Origin: Oscillospiraceae bacterium
GTDB taxonomy: Bacteria; Bacillota; Clostridia; Oscillospirales; Oscillospiraceae
Assembly (NCBI GenBank): GCA_020025545.1
Contig: JAHHRX010000038.1
Coordinates: 1 to 10,246 of the forward strand
Direction: 5' to 3'
Length of the DNA stretch: 10,246 nt
This document shows, in pieces, positions 1 to 5,544 of this stretch. Within the stretch, counting starts at the first letter, position 1. The number at the start of each line of letters is the position of its first letter. The translations under genes were made by a program, and so were the position numbers. The notes under the pieces are model-generated. The model was given only the letters and a program-made list of their open reading frames with translations. It searched no databases and had not been told where the DNA came from.

Positions 1-974
1 AGGAGGAACAGAACTTTTCCACCTTGCTGGAAATGCTCAATGCGATGGAAGTCCGTGAGGATGACGAGGAGTTCAAGAACCCCGTTGACCTCATGTTTGA
101 TGCTCTGGAAGCGGAAAAGCCGAACCACTTTGCCGTCCGTCAGTATAAGAAATATAAGTTGGCTGCTGGTAAAACGGCAAAATCCATTCTGGTTTCCTGC
201 GGTGCTCGTCTTGCTGTATTCGACATTGCAGAGTTGCGGGAGGTAACTTCCTACGACGAACTGGAGCTGGACACCCTGGGCGACCGAAAAACAGCCCTGT
301 TCCTCATTATGAGTGACACAGATGACAGCTTTAATTTCCTGATCTCCATGTGTTATACCCAGCTGTTCAACCTGCTCTGCGAGAAAGCAGACGATGTGTA
401 CGGCGGCAGGCTCCCTGTCCATGTGCGGTGCCTCATTGATGAGTGTGCCAACATCGGACAGATTCCCAAGCTGGAAAAGCTGGTGGCCACCATCCGAAGC
501 CGTGAGATCTCCGCCTGTCTGGTGCTGCAAGCACAAAGTCAGCTCAAAGCCATCTACAAGGACAACGCCGATACCATCATCGGCAACATGGATGCGTCTA
601 TCTTTTTAGGTGGCAAAGAACCGACTACTCTCAAGGAACTGGCTGCGGTGCTGGGAAAAGAAACCATCGACACCTACAACACCGGTGAGAGTCGTGGGCG
701 GGAAACCTCCCACTCTCTCAACTATCAGAAATTGGGCAAGGAGCTGATGAGCCAGGATGAGCTGGCTGTCATGGATGGCGGCAAGTGCATCCTTCAGCTG
801 CGTGGTGTCCGTCCTTTCCTTTCGGATAAGTACGACATCACCAAGCACCCCAATTACAAATACACAGCCGATGCTGACCCACGGAATGCTTTCGATATTG
901 AAAAGTTTCTGTCTGCTCGGCTGAAAACTCGCCCCAACGAAGTCTATGACGTGTACGAAGTAGACGCCAGTTGA
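1..974 (+). CDS. VirD4/TraG-type conjugative coupling ATPase, C-terminal part (5' end cut by window)
   Basis: The reading frame is open from base 3 to the TGA at 972-974, so the first ATG at 24 is internal and the gene begins upstream of the window. This is the C-terminal part of a type IV coupling protein, the inner-membrane hexameric ATPase that brings the relaxase-DNA complex to the mating channel. The Walker B-like strand CLIDECANIG (bases 429-458, acidic pair at 438-443) is followed by the family's TIRSREISACLVLQAQSQLK stretch and a downstream FLGGKEPTTLKELAAVLGK block, both typical of TraG/VirD4 proteins of Tn1549-type elements. Walker A and the N-terminal membrane helices lie outside the window. 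The gene heads the visible part of the transfer operon, with Maff2, TrbL, PrgI and VirB4 genes following in the order usual for this element family. No frameshift is seen. Confidence 0.93.
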   Translation, partial: EEQNFSTLLEMLNAMEVREDDEEFKNPVDLMFDALEAEKPNHFAVRQYKKYKLAAGKTAKSILVSCGARLAVFDIAELREVTSYDELELDTLGDRKTALFLIMSDTDDSFNFLISMCYTQLFNLLCEKADDVYGGRLPVHVRCLIDECANIGQIPKLEKLVATIRSREISACLVLQAQSQLKAIYKDNADTIIGNMDASIFLGGKEPTTLKELAAVLGKETIDTYNTGESRGRETSHSLNYQKLGKELMSQDELAVMDGGKCILQLRGVRPFLSDKYDITKHPNYKYTADADPRNAFDIEKFLSARLKTRPNEVYDVYEVDAS

Positions 975-1182
975 GCGAGAAGCCCGAAAAACTTTGAAAG
1001 GAGGAATCTTTTATCTATCGTCCGTCGGGCATAAAAAAGCGGATCGAACATAACAAAAATTAAAAATGAAAAAGGAGGAAGCCGGGATCGAGCTGCCACA
1101 AGGCAGTTGTTCGTTCCGGCCTTATTTATGCCTATGAAGCAAAACAAATCTCACACATACTGATCTCGGCTAATTATAATTT
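975..1182 (+). other. Non-coding leader between coupling protein and Maff2 genes
   Basis: These 208 bases hold no convincing gene. They contain two strong Shine-Dalgarno-like sequences, AAAGGAGG at 997-1004 and AAAGGAGG at 1071-1078, but neither is followed by ATG, GTG or TTG at a usable distance. A 6-base inverted pair (GCCCGA 982-987, TCGGGC 1025-1030) flanks the first, and a strong imperfect hairpin (1081-1120) follows the second. A tiny reading frame from ATG 1066 to TGA 1137 (23 codons) spans the second site and the hairpin but has no ribosome binding site of its own. A TATAAT sequence at 1175-1180 resembles a -10 box but lies only two bases before the Maff2 ATG and has no recognisable -35 partner. 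The segment looks like a structured mRNA leader or a processed intercistronic region; its function is inferred only. Confidence 0.6.
1081..1120 (+). promoter_or_regulatory. Imperfect RNA hairpin upstream of Maff2
   Basis: The left arm starts GCCGGGA (1081-1087) and the right arm ends TTCCGGC (1114-1120), pairing over seven positions with one G-U. The stem continues inward through CGAGC against GTTCG, with small bulges, and closes with TGCC/GGCA around a CACAA-type loop. It begins directly after the ribosome-binding-like AAAGGAGGAA (1071-1080) and is followed by CTTATTTAT, which is too weak a T-run for a typical Rho-independent terminator. It may be an attenuator, an RNA-processing or stability element, or part of a structured leader controlling Maff2. 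The pairing is visible in the sequence; the role is inference. Confidence 0.6.
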
Positions 1183-1398
1183 ATGGCATTTTTTAATCAG
1201 GCAATTACCGTTCTGCAGACTCTCGTTATCGCTCTGGGCGCTGGCCTCGGCATCTGGGGAGCTATCAACCTTCTGGAAGGCTACGGCAATGACAATCCCG
1301 GCGCAAAGTCCCAGGGTATGAAGCAGCTCATGGCTGGCGGCGGCGTGGCCCTCATCGGTACCATTCTGGTTCCTCTGCTCTCCGGCCTGTTTGGCTAA
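1183..1398 (+). CDS. Maff2-family small membrane protein
   Basis: This 71-residue protein starts with the MAFF motif that names the Maff2 family, found next to coupling-protein and TrbL genes in Firmicutes conjugative elements. Two hydrophobic helices are visible, about residues 8-31 and 50-70, rich in Gly and Ala. They are joined by a polar loop (about 32-48, containing GYGNDNPG and a Lys-rich stretch). There is no cleavable signal peptide. The two-helix, Gly/Ala-rich layout resembles TrbC/VirB2-like pore or pilin subunits, but that is an analogy from shape and gene position, not a demonstrated relationship. The ATG at 1183 is the only possible start because an in-frame TAA sits at 1177-1179. 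Unlike its neighbours it has no Shine-Dalgarno sequence just upstream, only the AT-rich TAATTATAATTT. Its biochemical function is unknown. Confidence 0.88.
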   Translation: MAFFNQAITVLQTLVIALGAGLGIWGAINLLEGYGNDNPGAKSQGMKQLMAGGGVALIGTILVPLLSGLFG

Positions 1399-1434
1399 TC
1401 GCTGACCTCTGACCCCATAAATCCTTAAATCCCT

Positions 1435-1459
1435 GCCCCTCCCGCTTTACGGGAGGGGC
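1435..1459 (+). promoter_or_regulatory. Perfect 10-bp hairpin next to the TrbL ribosome binding site
   Basis: GCCCCTCCCG (1435-1444) and CGGGAGGGGC (1450-1459) form a perfect 10-base-pair stem with a CTTTA loop. Two bases later comes the Shine-Dalgarno region AAAGGAGGG (1462-1470) of the TrbL-like gene at 1480. No T-run follows, so it is unlikely to be an ordinary terminator. The left arm contains CCCTCC, which is also complementary to GGAGGG of the ribosome binding site, so a competing fold could mask it. Likely roles are control of TrbL translation or stabilisation of the short Maff2 message; both are inferred. Confidence 0.65.
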
Positions 1460-1479
1460 TGAAAGGAGGGTAAAACCGT

Positions 1480-2349
1480 ATGGATTTTTTATGGTCGTCC
1501 ATCGAAGAATGGCTGAAGAAACTGCTGGTCGGCGGTATCACAAGTAACCTGTCGGGAATGTTCGATTCTGTGAACAGTCAGGTTGCAGATATATCCGGGC
1601 AGATCGGTCAGACCCCCCAGGGGTGGAATGCCAGTATCTTTAACATGATCCATAGTCTGTCGGAAACGGTCATTGTTCCCATTGCCGGGGCAATTCTCGC
1701 TTTTGTGATGACGCTGGAACTGATCCAGCTCATTACCGAAAAAAACAATCTCCACGACTTAGATACATGGATGTTTTTCAAGTGGGTATTCAAAAGTGCT
1801 GCGGCAATCCTGATCGTAACCAACACATGGAATATCGTCATGGGTGTATTTGAAGCCAGCCAAAGCGTTGTGGCAAGGGCTTCTGGTCTTATCAGCGGCA
1901 GTACCGCCATTGATATTTCCGTGATCCTTGAAGATATGGAAACCCGTCTGATGGAAATGGACTTAGGACCGCTGTTCGGCCTTTGGTTCCAATCCCTGTT
2001 TATTGGCGTGACCATGTGGGCGCTGACAATTTGCATCTTCATTGTCATCTATGGACGTATGATCGAAATCTACCTCGTGACCTCGGTAGCACCTATTCCT
2101 ATGGCCACTATGATGGGCAAGGAATGGGGCGGCATGGGGCAAAGCTACCTGCGCTCCCTGTTTGCTTTAGGCTTTCAGGCATTTCTCATTATCATCTGTG
2201 TGGCAATCTACGCTGTTCTGGTGCAGAATATCGCAACACAGACCGACATCATCGCTTCTATCTGGACTTGCATGGGATACACAGTCCTGTTGTGCTTCAC
2301 ACTCTTTAAGACCGGCTCTCTTGCAAAGTCCGTATTCAATGCCCACTAA
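1480..2349 (+). CDS. TrbL/VirB6-like conjugal transfer membrane protein
   Basis: This 289-residue polytopic protein has hydrophobic segments at about residues 63-85, 103-124, 170-191, 194-212, 228-249 and 257-277, so roughly five to six membrane passes. The central YGRMIEIYLVTSVAPIPMAT stretch (191-210) followed by GKEWGGMGQSYLRSLFALGF is characteristic of the TrbL/VirB6 proteins of Gram-positive conjugative elements. In the VirB system this family forms part of the inner-membrane channel that substrate DNA crosses. The N-terminal 60 residues are amphipathic and probably extracytoplasmic or membrane-peripheral. Start ATG 1480 is set by AAAGGAGGG at 1462-1470, just after a 10-bp hairpin. It lies between Maff2 and PrgI, as expected for Tn1549-type modules. 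The length is normal for these compact VirB6 homologues and no damage is seen. Confidence 0.87.
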   Translation: MDFLWSSIEEWLKKLLVGGITSNLSGMFDSVNSQVADISGQIGQTPQGWNASIFNMIHSLSETVIVPIAGAILAFVMTLELIQLITEKNNLHDLDTWMFFKWVFKSAAAILIVTNTWNIVMGVFEASQSVVARASGLISGSTAIDISVILEDMETRLMEMDLGPLFGLWFQSLFIGVTMWALTICIFIVIYGRMIEIYLVTSVAPIPMATMMGKEWGGMGQSYLRSLFALGFQAFLIIICVAIYAVLVQNIATQTDIIASIWTCMGYTVLLCFTLFKTGSLAKSVFNAH

Positions 2350-2367
2350 CGGAAGGAGGTAAACAAA

Positions 2368-2832
2368 GTGGCTTATGTACCTGTACCCAAAGACCTGACC
2401 AAAGTGAAAACCAAGGTCATGTTCAATCTGACCAAGCGGCAGCTGATCTGCTTTAGTGCCGGTGCGCTGGTAGGTGTACCGCTGTTCTTTCTGCTGAGAG
2501 GCCCCATCGGGAACAGTCCCGCTGCTCTGTGCATGATGCTTCTCATGCTGCCTTTCTTCCTGTTGGCGATGTATGAGAAAAATGGGCGTCCGTTGGAAAA
2601 GATCATCTACGACATCATTCAGGTGTCCGTTGTTCGTCCCAAGCAGCGGCCCTATCGAACCAATAACTTCTATGCCGTATTGCAGCGGCAGGAAGCACTT
2701 GACAAGGAGGTGCGCAACATTGTTCGCGGCAATCAAAGAATGGCTGCGCCGTCTGGTCGGGAAAAGAGAAGAACCCCGTCAGACGGTGAGAACAAACCGA
2801 AAACTGTCCCGTGCAGAGCGAAAGCAGATTGA
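2368..2832 (+). CDS. PrgI-family (VirB3-like) membrane protein
   Basis: This 154-residue protein begins MAYVPVPKDLTKVKTK, the usual N-terminus of PrgI-family proteins in Firmicutes elements. Two membrane helices follow at about residues 26-43 and 50-68, then a short amphipathic segment ending KQRPYRTNNFYAV (92-104). PrgI proteins occupy the VirB3 place in Gram-positive type IV secretion systems and are thought to tie the VirB4 ATPase to the membrane. The start is GTG 2368, supported by AAGGAGGT at 2353-2360 and by the conserved N-terminus. The last 38 codons or so overlap the start of the VirB4 gene in another frame. That tail (from about residue 118) is basic, low in hydrophobicity and probably constrained by the overlapping VirB4 reading. 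The family call is from sequence recognition; the VirB3 role is by family analogy. Confidence 0.9.
   Translation: MAYVPVPKDLTKVKTKVMFNLTKRQLICFSAGALVGVPLFFLLRGPIGNSPAALCMMLLMLPFFLLAMYEKNGRPLEKIIYDIIQVSVVRPKQRPYRTNNFYAVLQRQEALDKEVRNIVRGNQRMAAPSGREKRRTPSDGENKPKTVPCRAKAD
2704..2722 (+). promoter_or_regulatory. Ribosome binding site and TTG start of the VirB4 gene, inside PrgI
   Basis: AAGGAGG at 2704-2710 is followed nine bases later by TTG 2720-2722, which is in frame with VirB4. The first ATG of the open frame (2573) lies deep inside the PrgI coding region, has no ribosome binding site and would add an unrelated 49-residue extension. No ATG lies in this frame between 2573 and the conserved SIPYERMWPDG block, so TTG 2720 is the best start. 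Confidence 0.75.
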
Positions 2833-5176
2833 TGCGGTAATCGCCCGTGCCAATCGTACCGATAAGAAAGAAAAGTCAGCACAGGACAGCATTCCCTATG
2901 AACGAATGTGGCCGGATGGTATCTGTCGTATGCCGAACGGTCGCTATACCAAAACCATCCAGTTTCAGGACATCAATTATCAGCTCAGCCAGAATGAAGA
3001 TAAAACAGCCATCTTCGAGGGCTGGTGTGATTTCCTCAACTACTTTGACAGTTCCATTCACTTCCAGCTGTCCTTTCTGAACCTTGCGGCCAGCGAGGAA
3101 ACCTTTGCAAACAGCATTTCCATTCCACTGAAAAAAGACGATTTTGACAGTATCCGTACTGAGTACACGCAAATGCTGCAAAATCAGCTGGCAAAGGGAA
3201 ACAACGGTCTTATCAAGTCCAAGTATCTGACGTTTGCGATTGAAGCGGATTCCGTGAAAGCAGCAAAACCCCGATTGGAGCGCATTGAAACGGACATTCT
3301 TAACAATTTCAAGCGTTTGGGTGTGGTTGCTGCTCCCTTGAACGGAAAGCAGCGGCTTGCACAGCTTCATAGCATCTTCCACATGGATGAGCAGACACCG
3401 TTTCTGTTCGACTGGGACTGGCTGGCCCCATCCGGGCTGTCCACCAAGGATTTTATTGCACCCAGCTCTTTTGAGTTCCGCACCGGAAAGCAATTCCGCA
3501 TGGGTAAGAAGTATGGTGCAGTCAGCTTCGTGCAGATCTTGGCACCTGAGCTGAATGATCGTATGCTGGCTGATTTTCTGGATATGGAAAGCTCCCTTAT
3601 TGTGAACCTGCATATCCAGTCCGTGGATCAGGTCAGTGCAATCAAAACGGTAAAACGTAAGATCACCGATTTGGACAGAGCAAAAATTGAGGAACAGAAA
3701 AAGGCCGTCCGTGCCGGATACGACATGGACATCATCCCGTCCGACCTTGCCACCTATGGAACAGAAGCCAAGAAGCTGCTGCAGGACTTGCAGAGCCGAA
3801 ATGAGCGAATGTTCCTGCTGACATTCCTTGTTCTCAATACGGCGGACAGTCAGCGGCAGCTGGACAACAACATCTTTCAGGCCAGCTCCATCGCCCAGAA
3901 GTACAACTGCCAGCTGACCCGTCTGGATTTCCAGCAGGAAGAGGCCCTGATGAGCAGCCTTCCTCTGGGGCAGAACCTCATTGAAATCCAGCGTGGATTG
4001 ACCACCTCCAGTGTGGCTATTTTCGTTCCCTTCACCACGCAGGAATTATTCCAGACAGGAAAAGAAGCCTTGTACTGCGGTATCAACGCCTTGTCCAACA
4101 ACCTTATCATGGTGGACCGCAAGTTGCTGAAAAACCCCAATGGCCTGATTTTGGGTACACCTGGTTCCGGCAAGAGCTTTTCTGCAAAGCGTGAGATTGC
4201 CAACTGTTTTCTGCTGACCAATGATGACATTATCATCTGCGACCCCGAAGCAGAATACGCACCTCTGGTGGAACGCCTGCACGGTCAGGTCATTCATATT
4301 TCTCCCACATCCGGGGACTATGTGAACCCGCTGGACTTGAACCTGGACTACTCGGACGATGAAAGTCCTTTGTCCCTCAAGTCCGACTTCATCCTGTCCT
4401 TGTGTGAGCTGATTGTGGGCGGCAAAGAGGGCTTGCAGCCCGTCCAGAAAACCATCATCGACCGCTGTGTGCGTCTGGTCTATAACGACTATCTGAATGA
4501 CCCACGCCCGGAGAATATGCCCATCCTGCAAGACCTGTATGAGCTGCTCCGCAAACAGGACGAAAAAGAAGCACAGTACATCGCAACGGCACTGGAAATC
4601 TATGTCACCGGTTCTCTGAATGTGTTCAACCATCGGACGAACATCGACATCAACAACCGTATTGTCTGCTTTGACATCAAGGAGCTGGGCAAGCAGCTGA
4701 AAAAGATCGGTATGCTGGTCGTACAGGATCAGGTATGGAACCGTGTCACCATCAACCGTGCTGCCCGCAAGTCTACCCGTTACTACATCGACGAGATGCA
4801 CCTGCTTTTGAAGGAGGAGCAGACCGCCAGCTACACCGTCGAAATCTGGAAACGATTTAGAAAATGGGGCGGCATTCCGACTGGTATCACCCAGAATGTC
4901 AAAGACTTGCTTTCCAGCCGTGAGGTGGAGAACATCTTCGAGAACTCCGACTACATCTATATGCTCAATCAGGCAGGCGGCGACCGAAAAATCCTTGCCC
5001 AGCAGCTGGGAATCAGTCCCCATCAGCTCTCCTATGTGACCCAGTCCGGTGAGGGCGAAGGTCTGCTCTTTTATGGCTCGGTTATCCTGCCCTTTGTGGA
5101 TCACTTCCCCAAAGATACAGAGCTGTACCGCATCATGACCACAAAATTGTCCGAAATCAAGAAGGAGGAAAAATGA
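2720..5176 (+). CDS. VirB4/TrbE-type conjugation ATPase
   Basis: From TTG 2720 the protein has 818 residues, normal for VirB4-like ATPases of Tn1549-type elements. The N-terminus is short and basic (KLSRAERKQIDAVIAR), then comes the family block SIPYERMWPDGICRMPNGRY. The N-terminal half is the VirB4/TrbE domain. The C-terminal half is a RecA/FtsK-like ATPase: Walker A GTPGSGKS at about residues 479-486, Walker B with acidic pair in YYIDEMH at about 688-694, and a conserved TQN at 724-726. The end has the family sequence AQQLGISPHQLSYVTQSGEG. VirB4 ATPases hydrolyse ATP at the inner face of the membrane to power channel assembly and DNA transport, working with VirD4 and PrgI/VirB3. The gene overlaps PrgI by 113 bases at its start and the next gene by four (ATGA) at its end, suggesting coupled translation. 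Confidence 0.95.
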   Translation: MFAAIKEWLRRLVGKREEPRQTVRTNRKLSRAERKQIDAVIARANRTDKKEKSAQDSIPYERMWPDGICRMPNGRYTKTIQFQDINYQLSQNEDKTAIFEGWCDFLNYFDSSIHFQLSFLNLAASEETFANSISIPLKKDDFDSIRTEYTQMLQNQLAKGNNGLIKSKYLTFAIEADSVKAAKPRLERIETDILNNFKRLGVVAAPLNGKQRLAQLHSIFHMDEQTPFLFDWDWLAPSGLSTKDFIAPSSFEFRTGKQFRMGKKYGAVSFVQILAPELNDRMLADFLDMESSLIVNLHIQSVDQVSAIKTVKRKITDLDRAKIEEQKKAVRAGYDMDIIPSDLATYGTEAKKLLQDLQSRNERMFLLTFLVLNTADSQRQLDNNIFQASSIAQKYNCQLTRLDFQQEEALMSSLPLGQNLIEIQRGLTTSSVAIFVPFTTQELFQTGKEALYCGINALSNNLIMVDRKLLKNPNGLILGTPGSGKSFSAKREIANCFLLTNDDIIICDPEAEYAPLVERLHGQVIHISPTSGDYVNPLDLNLDYSDDESPLSLKSDFILSLCELIVGGKEGLQPVQKTIIDRCVRLVYNDYLNDPRPENMPILQDLYELLRKQDEKEAQYIATALEIYVTGSLNVFNHRTNIDINNRIVCFDIKELGKQLKKIGMLVVQDQVWNRVTINRAARKSTRYYIDEMHLLLKEEQTASYTVEIWKRFRKWGGIPTGITQNVKDLLSSREVENIFENSDYIYMLNQAGGDRKILAQQLGISPHQLSYVTQSGEGEGLLFYGSVILPFVDHFPKDTELYRIMTTKLSEIKKEEK

Positions 5177-5544
5177 TTATGAATCCCACTGAAGTGAATA
5201 CCATGAAGTTCTTTGACGAGGTTCTGGAAGCTCATCAGAGTATGCTGATCTCGGCAATGGCCGACGCAGTTGCGGAGTGCCGCACGGCGGACGCGCTGGC
5301 CGCTACGCTCAACGAGGACGGTGAAACCGGTCTGTTCCGCCTGATCGAGATTTGGTGCGCCATGCAGCCTGCGGGCAATGTGATGGTACTGGAAGGCAGC
5401 GGCGCACAGCTGCTGGCGGATGTGCTGGCTCAGGTCTATGCCTACATCGTTCTGCATCCCGTGGACGGTCCTACGGGCCTGGCAATCTATCTGGAGCTGC
5501 ATTACATGGTAGACTGCCTGATGCATGGTGAATGGTTTGAATAA
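5173..5544 (+). CDS. Unrecognised conjugative-element protein, 123 residues
   Basis: I cannot place this protein in a named family. It is acidic, probably soluble and mostly helical, with no signal peptide, no membrane segment and only three scattered cysteines. The middle (about residues 28-65) and the C-terminal part (78-118) are amphipathic, with a moderately hydrophobic patch LLADVLAQVYAYIVLHP. The ATG at 5173 overlaps the VirB4 stop in ATGA. AAGGAGG at 5162-5168 lies four bases before it, and a second in-frame ATG at 5179 has slightly better spacing and may be the real start. Its 3' end overlaps the NlpC/P60 gene by 20 bases. The gene looks richer in G and C at third positions than VirB4. 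Position between VirB4 and the wall hydrolase suggests a cytoplasmic accessory protein of the transfer apparatus; that is inference only. Confidence 0.75.
   Translation: MIMNPTEVNTMKFFDEVLEAHQSMLISAMADAVAECRTADALAATLNEDGETGLFRLIEIWCAMQPAGNVMVLEGSGAQLLADVLAQVYAYIVLHPVDGPTGLAIYLELHYMVDCLMHGEWFE

Noticed and set aside
1066..1137. 23-codon open frame across the leader hairpin
   Set aside because: Its ATG has no ribosome binding site and the frame mainly reads through the hairpin; kept only as part of the leader description.
1175..1180. TATAAT as a promoter for Maff2
   Set aside because: It lies two bases before the start codon, transcription would begin inside the gene, and there is no TTGACA-like box at the right distance.
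1435..1459. Hairpin as a Rho-independent terminator after Maff2
   Set aside because: No T-run follows; the next bases are the ribosome binding site of the following gene in the same operon.
2573..2719. ATG 2573 as the start of VirB4
   Set aside because: It lies inside the PrgI gene without a ribosome binding site and would add 49 residues that are only an out-of-frame reading of PrgI; TTG 2720 has a consensus site nine bases upstream.
4046..5104. Long minus-strand open frame, 352 codons, opposite the VirB4 ATPase domain
   Set aside because: It lies across Walker A and B of VirB4, and its product shows no recognisable domain.
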